A DNA stretch of 64,000 bases from Novosphingobium sp. Its GTDB lineage: Bacteria; Pseudomonadota; Alphaproteobacteria; Sphingomonadales; Sphingomonadaceae. The notes beneath the pieces were generated by a model. The model was not told the origin of the DNA. It ran no database searches and saw nothing but the letters and a program-made list of their open reading frames with translations. The translations under genes were made by a program, and so were the position numbers. The stretch lies in assembly GCA_026400375.1 (NCBI GenBank), contig JAPLPG010000239.1:1-64000 (forward strand), written 5' to 3'. This document shows, piece after piece, positions 40,359-49,508 of this stretch. Numbering within the stretch: position 1 is the first letter of the stretch; each line of letters begins with the position of its first letter.

Positions 40359-40826
40359 TTAGTAAGTCTTCCGACGGCGAGAGGAGGCGCGCAACTCGTC
40401 GTAGCGGGCCTTCATCTCGCGCAGCACGGCGGCGCAGGCACCTTCGGGGTCGCTCAGGACTTCGGCGGCGTCATAGCGCAGCACCTTGAGGCCCACTTCA
40501 GCAAGGCTGGCATCGCGACGGCGCTCAATCTCTGGCGCGTCGCCCCGCTCGATGGCGACTACCAGCTTCAAGGGCTGGCAGGCGAAATCGACGAGCGCCG
40601 AGCCGATCACGGCGTGGCGCTTGAATTTGTATTTGCCGAGATCTTCCTTCGCCAATTCCGCAGCCAAAGCTAGATGTGCCTCGTCCGGCTCGCGGCGCAA
40701 CTGGCGCGCGCGGTCGTGAATGGCATCGAGGCGCGAGCCGGAAATCGCCCAGCCGCGACCCTTCTTCTGGATCTTCGGCGCCTCGGCACGCTCGCTGGCG
40801 GGGCGGATGGTAAGCGTCTTCTTCAA
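40359..40826 (-). CDS. DUF559 / Vsr-like endonuclease domain protein within the suf operon
   Basis: [63 protein letters not shown], degenerate DUF559 pattern. Confidence 0.75.
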   Translation of the reverse strand: MKKTLTIRPASERAEAPKIQKKGRGWAISGSRLDAIHDRARQLRREPDEAHLALAAELAKEDLGKYKFKRHAVIGSALVDFACQPLKLVVAIERGDAPEIERRRDASLAEVGLKVLRYDAAEVLSDPEGACAAVLREMKARYDELRASSRRRKTY

Positions 40827-42304
40827 CCGACTGATCCTTCAAGGCTGATGCCGAGCAGCTTCTGCGCCTCGACCGCGAATTCCATCGGCAACTGCTTGAG
40901 CACATCGCGGGCGAAGCCGTTGACGATCAGGGCGACGGCGCTTTCCTGGTCGAGGCCGCGCTGCATCGCGTAGTAGAGCTGATCGTCGCTGATCTTGCTG
41001 GTGGTGGCTTCGTGTTCGATCGTGGCGCTGGGGTTGCGCACTTCGATGTAGGGCACGGTGTGCGCGCCGCAGTCTGCGCCGAGCAGCAGGCTGTCACACT
41101 GGGTGAAGTTGCGCACGCCTTCGGCCTGCGGGGCCACGCGAACGAGGCCGCGATAGGTGTTGTTCGATTTGCCCGCGCTGATGCCCTTGGACACGATGGT
41201 GGAGCGGCTGCCCTTGCCATTGTGGATCATCTTGGTGCCGGTATCGGCCTGCTGATGGTTGTTGGTGACAGCGACCGAGTAGAACTCGCCGACCGAATCC
41301 TCGCCGTTCAGCACGCACGATGGATATTTCCACGTGATGGCAGAGCCGGTTTCCACCTGCGTCCACGATACCTTGGAGCGGGCACCCTGGCACAGTGCGC
41401 GTTTGGTCACGAAGTTGTAGATGCCGCCAAGACCCTCGGCATTGCCCGGATACCAGTTCTGCACGGTGGAATACTTGATCTCGGCATCGTCCATCGCCAC
41501 CAGTTCGACCACCGCGGCGTGAAGCTGGTTTTCATCGCGCATCGGCGCGGTGCAGCCTTCGAGGTAGGACACGTAAGCGCCCTTTTCCGCCACGATCAGC
41601 GTGCGTTCGAACTGCCCGGTGTTTTCGGCGTTGATGCGGAAATAGGTGCTCAGTTCCATCGGGCAGCGCACGCCTTCGGGGATGTAGACGAAGGTGCCGT
41701 CCGAAAAGACCGCGCAGTTGAGCGTGGCGAAGTAGTTGTCGTGCATGGGCACGATCTTGCCGAGCCACTTGCGCACCAGATCGGGATATTCGCGCACCGC
41801 TTCGGAGATCGAGCGGAAGATGACGCCGGCCTGTTCCAGCTCCTTGCGGAAGGTGGTGGCGACAGAAACGCTGTCGAACACGGCATCCACCGCCACCTTG
41901 CGCGCGCCTTCGACGCCGGCGAGCACTTCCTGTTCGGCCAGCGGAATGCCCAGCTTTTCATAGATGCGCAGGATTTCGGGATCGACCTCGTCAAGGCTGC
42001 CGAGCTTGGGCTTGGCCTTGGGCGCGGCCCAGTAATAGGCGTCCTGATAATCGATCGGCGGCACGTTCAGCTTGGCCCAATCGGGCGTGGGCATGGTCAG
42101 CCAGTGGCGATAGGCCTTCAGCCGCCATTCGAGCATCCACTCCGGCTCGTCCTTCTTGGCCGAGATATAGCGGACGGTATCTTCGGACAGGCCTTTGGGG
42201 CCGTATTCCTGCTCGATGTCCGATGACCAGCCATGTTCGTAATCGGCGACCCTTGCGGCGGCATCATGTGCGGCCTGATCCTTCAGCTGTACGTTATCAG
42301 TCAT
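40823..42304 (-). CDS. sufB: Fe-S cluster assembly protein SufB
   Basis: [77 protein letters not shown]. Confidence 0.98.
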   Translation of the reverse strand: MTDNVQLKDQAAHDAAARVADYEHGWSSDIEQEYGPKGLSEDTVRYISAKKDEPEWMLEWRLKAYRHWLTMPTPDWAKLNVPPIDYQDAYYWAAPKAKPKLGSLDEVDPEILRIYEKLGIPLAEQEVLAGVEGARKVAVDAVFDSVSVATTFRKELEQAGVIFRSISEAVREYPDLVRKWLGKIVPMHDNYFATLNCAVFSDGTFVYIPEGVRCPMELSTYFRINAENTGQFERTLIVAEKGAYVSYLEGCTAPMRDENQLHAAVVELVAMDDAEIKYSTVQNWYPGNAEGLGGIYNFVTKRALCQGARSKVSWTQVETGSAITWKYPSCVLNGEDSVGEFYSVAVTNNHQQADTGTKMIHNGKGSRSTIVSKGISAGKSNNTYRGLVRVAPQAEGVRNFTQCDSLLLGADCGAHTVPYIEVRNPSATIEHEATTSKISDDQLYYAMQRGLDQESAVALIVNGFARDVLKQLPMEFAVEAQKLLGISLEGSVG

Positions 42305-42756
42305 GCCATAACCTCCGCCCCCAGAGCCGCGGACGCCAGGGGGGGCGTGGCAGCAGGACGGGACAATTGGGTGAGCGGGATACCGGCAAGCGCGCCGCGC
42401 AGGGCGGCGTCAACCGCAGGCCAGTGCGGACGGACGGTGCAGGCGCTTTCGAGCGTGCAATCATGGCGGCCATGATCGCTGCACGGGGTTAGCGCAATAG
42501 GGCCTTCGACCGCCTCGACAATATCGGCCAGCGTGATCGCCGCAGCCGGGCGCGCGAGTTTCAGGCCACCACGCGCGCCGCGCACCGATTTGAGCAGGCC
42601 GGCGGCAGACAGCTTGCTCACCAGTTTCTGCACGGTGGGGGCAGGCAGGCCGGTTTCATCGGCCAGTTGCTGGGCCGAAACGCGCGCGTTGCCGCAATGG
42701 CGCGCAGCGGCGCTCATCGTGACGACGGCATAATCGGCCATGCTGGAAAGGCGCAT
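42301..42756 (-). CDS. Rrf2 family SUF operon regulator
   Basis: [20 protein letters not shown]...[35 protein letters not shown]; three Cys in C-terminal half. Confidence 0.92.
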   Translation of the reverse strand: MRLSSMADYAVVTMSAAARHCGNARVSAQQLADETGLPAPTVQKLVSKLSAAGLLKSVRGARGGLKLARPAAAITLADIVEAVEGPIALTPCSDHGRHDCTLESACTVRPHWPAVDAALRGALAGIPLTQLSRPAATPPLASAALGAEVMA

Positions 42757-43190
42757 CGGCAGGGTTTCCGGGTGAGCGATCTGCAAATCAGACCGAATCG
42801 TTCCGGTTATCTAGGCGCGGTCACCGACAGGCGCAAGGGCGACAAAAAAAGGGCGGCCGCGCTCCTTGAAAGGATCATCGGCCGCCTTGAAGTCGAGAAC
42901 CCAGCACATCGCTGCACCGAGCCCTTCGGGTCGCAGCGCCTTCCTAGCAGAAGCCGCTATCCTGAATTGTATGGATTCGACAAACTGGGTGACAATCGCG
43001 CAACATAAAGCTGCATTCAATTACAAATGCCGTCATTTTCGACAGATTCAAACTTGGCCGCGGCGGATAATAGTCCCAAGGATGGTGCACCGGAGTGCGG
43101 CCCAGCCAACGATGCCCGACTGTTGCTGACCAAGGCCCTGACTGGCTCCGAATCGCCATTATCCGATCGCAGAACCGGAACCGCTTGCTT

Positions 43191-44246
43191 GTGACGCCTT
43201 ACTCCTTATTGCGCCCGTTGATATTCCGTATCCCCGCCGAGCCTGCCCATCGCCTGACGATCAAGGCGCTGGCCCTGAATCAATCGGGAAACCCGGCTGG
43301 CGGTGCCAGCACGCCGGGCCTGGCGCAACGCGTGGCGGGGATCGCCTTTCCCAACCCCGTTGGCATGGCCCCCGGCTTTGACAAGAACGCCGAGGTCCCC
43401 GACGCGATGCTGGGCATGGGCTTCGGCCATGTCGAGGTGGGCACGGTCACCCCGCTGCCGCAGGAAGGCAATCCCAAGCCGCGCCTGTTCCGGCTGGTGG
43501 AGGACCGCGCGGTGATCAACCGCATGGGCTTCAACAACGAAGGCGCGCAGGCCGTGGCCAATCGCCTGATCCGGCGGCGGGAAACCGGGCCGCGCGGGCT
43601 GCCCGGGATTGTCGGCGTGAACATCGGCGCGAACAAGGATTCGGCCGACCGCATCGCCGATTATGCCCAGATGACGCGGTTGATGGCCCCGCTGGCGTCC
43701 TATCTCACCGTCAACATATCATCGCCCAACACGCCAGGCCTGCGCGCGCTGCAGGATGAAGGTGCGCTTTCGGCATTGCTTGATGCGGTGATCGAGGCAC
43801 GCGGCAACATCAACGTGCCGATCTTCCTGAAGCTGGCGCCCGATCTGGAACCGGCGGACATCGACGGGATCTGCAGGATCGCGCTGGAAAAGCAGCTGGC
43901 CGCGCTGATCGTGTCGAACACCACGGTCACGCGTCCGGCGCTGGCATCGCGCCACGCCGCAGAAGCTGGCGGCCTGTCGGGTGAGCCTTTGCGCGCATTG
44001 GCGCTGCAGCGGCTGCGCGATTTCCGCAAGGCCAGCGGCGGCGCGATACCGCTGATCGGCGTGGGCGGAATCGCCACGGTCGAAGATGCCTGGGCCCGCA
44101 TCCGCGCCGGCGCCAGCCTGGTCCAAATCTACAGCGCGATGGTGTTCGAAGGACCCGGACTTGCCCGGCGCATCGTGGCAGGCCTTGAAAAAAAGGTGCG
44201 CGAAGCGGGTCTGACGTCCATTGCCGAGGCTGTCGGCAAGGAATAG
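43191..44246 (+). CDS. pyrD: Dihydroorotate dehydrogenase (quinone)
   Basis: GIAFPNPVGMAPGFDKNAEVPDAMLGMGFGHVEVGTVTPLPQEGNPKPRLFRL; NRMGFNNEG; ISSPNTPGLRALQ. Confidence 0.95.
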   Translation: MTPYSLLRPLIFRIPAEPAHRLTIKALALNQSGNPAGGASTPGLAQRVAGIAFPNPVGMAPGFDKNAEVPDAMLGMGFGHVEVGTVTPLPQEGNPKPRLFRLVEDRAVINRMGFNNEGAQAVANRLIRRRETGPRGLPGIVGVNIGANKDSADRIADYAQMTRLMAPLASYLTVNISSPNTPGLRALQDEGALSALLDAVIEARGNINVPIFLKLAPDLEPADIDGICRIALEKQLAALIVSNTTVTRPALASRHAAEAGGLSGEPLRALALQRLRDFRKASGGAIPLIGVGGIATVEDAWARIRAGASLVQIYSAMVFEGPGLARRIVAGLEKKVREAGLTSIAEAVGKE

Positions 44247-44256
44247 CGTCGGGCGG

Positions 44257-46023
44257 ATGAACGCTCTTTCCCTGCTTCGTGCCCTGCCGTTTTGTGCAGC
44301 CCTGATTCCTGCGGCATGCGTCCCGCCGCCCGCCACATCGATAAGCGCGCCAGATCCCGCCCCGGTTGCGTCGGCTGCCGATGGCGTGCCGATCGATGGC
44401 CCCGGCCTCGTATCTGCCGCCGATACGCGCGCGGCGCAGGCCGGCGTCCAGATGCTGCGGCTGGGCGGAAGCGCTACCGATGCCGCGATCGCCACGATGC
44501 TGGCGCTGACCGTGGTCGAGCCGCAAAGTTCGGGCATCGGCGGCGGCGGGTTCCTGGTGCTGGGAGACGCGGCCGGCCAGGTGGAAACGATCGACGGGCG
44601 CGAAACCGCGCCGAAGGCGGCGACGCCGAAATGGTTCTACGTCGACGGCAAGCCGCTGGTCTGGCCGAATTCGGTGATCGGCGGGCGCAGTGTCGGCGTG
44701 CCCGGCAACTTGCGGCTGGCGGCAATGGCCCACAACGACAAGGGCAAGCTGGCGTGGCGCACCCTCTTTCAGCCCGCCATCCGGCTGGCGCGCGACGGGT
44801 TCGAGATCACGCCGCGAATGCGCGCCATCCTTGCCTCGGCCAACCGCACTGGCGCGTTCGATCCTGCGGCCCGCGCGCTATTCTATGACGCAGCCGGAGA
44901 GCCGCTGCCGGTGGGCACGCTGGTGCGCAACCCGGCGCTGGCGGCAACGCTGGAAACCATTGCCGCGCGCGGGGCAGACAGCTTCTACACCGGCGACAAT
45001 GCGATGCTGCTGGCCAGCAAGGTCGGCACCGCGCCGCAGAATCCCTCGCCACTGACGACGGCAGACCTTGCGGCCTACAAGGCGGTGAAACGCCCGGCGG
45101 TGTGCGGGCAGTATCGCCAGTATCGGGTCTGCGGGATGGGGCCGCCCAGTTCGGGCGCGACCACCGTCTATGCGATCCTGAAACAGCTGGAACGGTTCGA
45201 CATGAAGGCGCTCGGCCCGGCCAGCCCGGTGGCATGGCACCTGATCGCCGAATCACAGCGGCTGGCCTATGCCGACCGCGAACAGTATCTGGCCGACAGC
45301 GATTTCGTGCCCGTGCCGGTGGCCGGGCTGATCGACCCGGCCTATCTTGCCGCACGATCGGCGCTGATTTCCGACAAGGCCACGATGCAGACCGCCCTGC
45401 CCGGCACGCCCGCCGGGGCCAGGCTGGCGTTTGCCCGGCCTGCACCGCAGGAAGAACATGGCACCACCCACTTCGTGACGGTGGACCGCTGGGGCAATGC
45501 CGCGACGTATACCTCGACGATCGAGGGGCCCTTCGGATCGGGGCTGATGGTGGGCGGCTACTACCTCAACAACGAGCTGACCGACTTCAACATCGTGCCC
45601 GACAAGGACGGCGAGCCCACCGCCAACCAGGTGGAAGGCGGCAAGCGTCCGCGCAGCTCGATGGCGCCCACGCTGATCTATGGCCCGGACGGCAGCTTGC
45701 GCCTCGCCGTCGGCGCGGCTGGCGGCGCGACGATTCCGGCACAGGTGGTCAAGGCGATTATCGGCGTGCTCGACTGGGACCTGTCGGCGCGCGAAGCGAT
45801 TGCGCTGCCGGTGATCTATGCGCCGGGCAATGCGGTTTCGGTGGAAAAGGACACGAACCTGGAAGCGATGATCCCGGCGCTGCAGGCCCTTGGCCATGCG
45901 CAAGTTGCCGCGCGCGCGCCATCGTTCAAGGCCAACGCGATCGAACGGGTGCGCGTGGGCGGCCGGTGGGTCTGGCGCGGTGCGGCCGATCCGCGCAGCG
46001 AGGGTGCAGCGGTCGCGCCGTGA
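44257..46023 (+). CDS. ggt: Gamma-glutamyltransferase
   Basis: LTVVEPQSSGIGGGGFLVL; GTTHFVTVDRWGNAATYTSTIEGPFGSGLMVGGYYLNNELTDF. Confidence 0.95.
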   Translation: MNALSLLRALPFCAALIPAACVPPPATSISAPDPAPVASAADGVPIDGPGLVSAADTRAAQAGVQMLRLGGSATDAAIATMLALTVVEPQSSGIGGGGFLVLGDAAGQVETIDGRETAPKAATPKWFYVDGKPLVWPNSVIGGRSVGVPGNLRLAAMAHNDKGKLAWRTLFQPAIRLARDGFEITPRMRAILASANRTGAFDPAARALFYDAAGEPLPVGTLVRNPALAATLETIAARGADSFYTGDNAMLLASKVGTAPQNPSPLTTADLAAYKAVKRPAVCGQYRQYRVCGMGPPSSGATTVYAILKQLERFDMKALGPASPVAWHLIAESQRLAYADREQYLADSDFVPVPVAGLIDPAYLAARSALISDKATMQTALPGTPAGARLAFARPAPQEEHGTTHFVTVDRWGNAATYTSTIEGPFGSGLMVGGYYLNNELTDFNIVPDKDGEPTANQVEGGKRPRSSMAPTLIYGPDGSLRLAVGAAGGATIPAQVVKAIIGVLDWDLSAREAIALPVIYAPGNAVSVEKDTNLEAMIPALQALGHAQVAARAPSFKANAIERVRVGGRWVWRGAADPRSEGAAVAP

Positions 46024-46170
46024 TCTGCCCTCCACCGATTGGCCGACCGGCTGACCACCTGGCCGGCTGACACAGGTTGCCGTAACGGCAGCGCGTGACT
46101 AGGTTCCCTTGAAACGACCGGAGCGGTCCGGAGCGACCGCCCGGCAAGCCATTGGGCCGAGGAAACAGAC

Positions 46171-47220
46171 GTGCAGCTTACCGATTTCGCAGGCTTCCCC
46201 AATCTCGTTGCGATGTTCCTGGACCGCGCAGACCATCGCGGCGACAATCCGTTCCTGTGGGCCAAGAAGCAGGGCAGCTGGCAATCGATCAGCTGGGCCG
46301 AAGCCGCGCGGCAGGTGTGCGTGCTGGCCGAATCCCTGCGCAAGCTGGGGCTGAACCCGGGCGACCGGGTGGCGCTGGTTTCCGAAAACCGGCCCGAATG
46401 GTGCATTGCCGACCACGCGATCATGGCCGCAGGGCTGGTGACGGTGCCGACCTACGTGACCAATACCGAGCGCGACCACCTGCACATTCTGGAAAACTCC
46501 GGCGCGCGGGCGGTGATCGTATCGACCGCCAGGCTTTCCCAACCGCTGCTGCCCGCCGCGCTGGCCGCGCCATGCGTGGAGCATGTGATCGGCATGGAGC
46601 CGATGCGCCAGATGCAGGCGGGCAAGCTGGCGTTCCACGACTGGCAGACCTTGACCGCCAGTGACGGGGATGGTGGCGATGGCGTGGCGGCCCGACGCGC
46701 GGTGGATGCGCGGCTGGCGGCAATGGGACGAAACGATCTGGCCTGCATCATCTATACCAGCGGCACCGGCGGTTCCCCACGCGGGGTTCGGCTGCACCAT
46801 GGATCGATCCTGTGCAATGTCGAAGGGGCAGCCTACATCCTGGCCGAGGATCTGGGCTGGGGCGACGAGGTGTTCCTGTCGTTCCTGCCGCTGTCCCACG
46901 CCTATGAGCATACTGGCGGACAGTACCTGCCGATCGGCATGGGCGCGCAGATCTATTATTCGGAAGGGCTGGAAAAGCTTGCATCCAACATCGAGGAAGT
47001 GCGCCCGACCTTCATGGTGGTGGTGCCGCGCCTGTTCGAAGTGCTGCGCACGCGCATCATCAAGCAGGTGGAAAAGCAGGGGAAGGTGGCCAACTACCTG
47101 ATGGACCGGGCGCTGGGCATCGGCGGGCGCAAGGCTGCGGGCAAGGGCCGGATCATCGACCTGCCAATGAGCCTGATCCTCGACCGCACGTTGCGGCCCA
47201 AGATCAAGGCGCGATTGTGA
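46171..47220 (+). pseudogene. Long-chain acyl-CoA ligase (AMP-binding), 3' truncated at the prophage boundary
   Basis: CIIYTSGTGGSPRGVRLHHGS and FLPLSHAYEHTGGQY present; ORF ends after DRTLRPKIKARL with no adenylation C-terminal subdomain; phage-like DNA follows. Confidence 0.85.
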
Positions 47221-47586
47221 CGGGACGAGAGTGATTGGAGTGGCGGGGATATGCGGGGAGATGTGGGGAGATCGGTGAAAATCGAGGGTTTTCGGGGGTT
47301 TCTTCGGTGGGTGGGCCGACTGGGCGGCGCGGATGAGTGTTTAGAGTGGGTGGGCATTTAGACGATGAAAATGGCTTGTTGGGCGCTCAGCGCATCGTGA
47401 GAGGGGATTTTGAGAGGGTGCCTCTTAAAGCCCATAAAATGGGCGTTTGAGCGCCTTTCATGCGCTCAGCGACCCGGTTCGCGGCGGTAGATGCCCAAAA
47501 AGTGAGCAGGCCGGATTGTCGCAGTTAAGATTTTGACGAAGTGCCCGGTTTTCGGGCGTTTTGCGTGAAGGCAAAGCACGCAGGCC

Positions 47587-47610
47587 CTGTCGAACTGCGA
47601 CAGCTTTTTT
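47587..47610 (+). terminator. Rho-independent terminator near prophage left end
   Basis: CTGTCG-AACTG-CGACAG followed by CTTTTTTC. Confidence 0.75.
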
Positions 47611-47623
47611 CCCGTCTCCTGCC

Positions 47624-47929
47624 CTATCGGCGTCGATTGATGGTGTCAGTAATTGCGGCTGCCGAGACCAAGATGATGCCTGATAACCACAGAAAACAAC
47701 CGCCCATAAACTGCACTGCGCGCATGTTCTGATCTTCAATCTCTGAGGCTGATGTCGCTAAGATCGAGCTGCCCAAAAGGATCGCAGCGCAAACAAGCAT
47801 CAGCAGACCCGGTAGGCGAAGGCGACTGGGTTTTGGCGCAAGGTCAAGTTCATCCGCTTCTGGCCAGGCAAGCCACCCGACCAACACAATTGCCAAAGCA
47901 AGGATGCCAAATACGACCGCCTCGGACAT
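47624..47929 (-). CDS. Small membrane protein downstream of repressor (lysogenic conversion or exclusion candidate)
   Basis: Three hydrophobic segments; ATG overlaps repressor stop. Confidence 0.75.
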   Translation of the reverse strand: MSEAVVFGILALAIVLVGWLAWPEADELDLAPKPSRLRLPGLLMLVCAAILLGSSILATSASEIEDQNMRAVQFMGGCFLWLSGIILVSAAAITDTINRRR

Positions 47930-48615
47930 CACAGTCTCCTAACCACTGCGATCACGCGGCCAAAGATGTTGAGCTCGCCGTCGTAGGCAGTTTCTGGTGC
48001 AACGTTTGGATTGTCCGAGAGCATCTTCACGCCTCCATCCGGCATTGGTCTCAGTCGCTTGATCACGGCAGTGTTGCCGTAGTAGGCGGCCCAACAAAGA
48101 TCGCCGTCGTAAACCTCACGCTGGCCGCGATCGATGAGCACTACATCCCCATCGCCAATCGTCGGGTACATGGAGTCGCCGCGCCCTCGCGACCAGCAAA
48201 GCATGTTCGGGGGATGCGGCGTTATCATTCGGAGCCAAGATCGGGGAAAGTCCAGAGCCTCAGCCTGATCCTCAAAAATCTCAGTATCGATGATCGACGC
48301 GCCCATGCCGAAGCTCAAGTCAATCATGTGAATGGGAACCATGTCGTCATCGTTAGACGGTGCTTGGACTGGCTCCTGCGAAACCGGTGCGGGCAGCGAC
48401 CCTTCAAGCAGGGTATGATCGTCGGTTTCTTCCAAGAGATACTCTGGCGTCGTTCGCAAAACCCGGGCGATTGAATGCAGGTGCAAAGTGTTCCGCGTCT
48501 TGCCCGTCATCATGCTTGATATCGTCGGCTGAGCCACGCCCGCGCGGCGAGCAAGCTCAGCACCAGACATATCCAGCAGCTTCAGTCTTGCCCTGATCCG
48601 GTCACCTAATGCCAT
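47929..48615 (-). CDS. Prophage repressor, XRE HTH plus S24 LexA-like domain
   Basis: MSGAELARRAGVAQPTISSMMTGKT HTH; RGDSMYPTIGDGDVVLIDRGQREVYDGDLCW...AVIKRL. Confidence 0.94.
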   Translation of the reverse strand: MALGDRIRARLKLLDMSGAELARRAGVAQPTISSMMTGKTRNTLHLHSIARVLRTTPEYLLEETDDHTLLEGSLPAPVSQEPVQAPSNDDDMVPIHMIDLSFGMGASIIDTEIFEDQAEALDFPRSWLRMITPHPPNMLCWSRGRGDSMYPTIGDGDVVLIDRGQREVYDGDLCWAAYYGNTAVIKRLRPMPDGGVKMLSDNPNVAPETAYDGELNIFGRVIAVVRRL

Positions 48616-48637
48616 CCCGATTACCTATCGGCGCTTC

Positions 48638-48689
48638 TATAATAGCGCTCTATTAAAGTTTTGATTGCAAGCTATCGAAGAATTGATAG
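48638..48689. promoter_or_regulatory. Candidate repressor/Cro operator region
   Basis: TAATAG-CGCT-CTATTA (48640-48655) overlapping TATAAT (48638-48643); CTATC-N8-GATAG (48672-48689). Confidence 0.55.
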
Positions 48690-48699
48690 ATTGCCACAC

Positions 48700-48945
48700 A
48701 TGGCTATCAGCAACCCACCACTCGAAGCACTACGGCGGCTTGAAGCTGCCGCAGGATCGCAAAGCGCGCTGGCCCGTGCGCTGGGAGTTTCCCAGCCAAC
48801 GGTCTGGCACTGGCTGAATGTCAGCCGTCGCCTCCCAGCAGAGAAGGTACTCAAGGCAGAGCGCCTTTATGGCGTTTCACGGCATGAGCTGCGGCCTGAC
48901 ATCTACCCTGTCGAGCGCCGCCGTGCGCGGAAGGCGGTGGCGTGA
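48700..48945 (+). CDS. Cro/YdaS-type HTH protein
   Basis: AAGSQSALARALGVSQPTVWHWLNVSRRLPAEKVLKAERLYGVSRHELRPDIYP. Confidence 0.9.
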   Translation: MAISNPPLEALRRLEAAAGSQSALARALGVSQPTVWHWLNVSRRLPAEKVLKAERLYGVSRHELRPDIYPVERRRARKAVA

Positions 48946-48957
48946 TGGCTGCCGATA

Positions 48958-49413
48958 TCAGTCGTCCTCGTTTTGCAGGCCTTCGCCTAGTGGGTCAGTG
49001 CCATCCTCGTAAGGCCAGAACGGGGGATGAAGCTCAACGAACCGCAGATAATCGTTTGCTGCCTGCTGGGTCAGGCGATGATCGGGCATCTTCAGATAGT
49101 GAAGATCAGCCATTTCCTTGGCATGAAACAGCCAATGCACCGCGCATTGAACACGCTGAATTGCGCAAAGCAGAAGGCTGTGACGCAGCAATTGACTGGG
49201 GGCGTCTTGAACTGCCTGCTCTCGTGCCTTTGGCGGCAGCCCGATCAGTTCAAGCAACAGCTCGTCATTCCGAAGCGCAAACTGGCGGATGCCCTCCCGG
49301 CCTAAAAGTTCGCAGCTGTGTTTCAGGGCCTCCATGTCTTCGCGTTCGATGGCAGCTCTCCACCACTGAAGCTGGCGACCAACCTGGGCAATGTTCCGAT
49401 CAAGGTCCGACAT
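48958..49413 (-). CDS. Hypothetical protein, antisense within the phage early region
   Basis: 151-aa ORF with well-formed helical protein composition; overlapping plus-strand ORFs look non-coding. Confidence 0.65.
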   Translation of the reverse strand: MSDLDRNIAQVGRQLQWWRAAIEREDMEALKHSCELLGREGIRQFALRNDELLLELIGLPPKAREQAVQDAPSQLLRHSLLLCAIQRVQCAVHWLFHAKEMADLHYLKMPDHRLTQQAANDYLRFVELHPPFWPYEDGTDPLGEGLQNEDD

Positions 49414-49508
49414 ACTGTTCCTTTGGCGCTGCGAATCAATTTCGCTGGTTTCGCTGCCTGGATACCGAAGCCTGCCTTTCTGCTCATCGTTTAAGTGAGA
49501 CCGAATAA

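Noticed and set aside
48942-49508. 188-aa plus-strand ORF opposite the antisense early gene
   Set aside because: Low-quality composition; the minus-strand 151-aa ORF is more protein-like.
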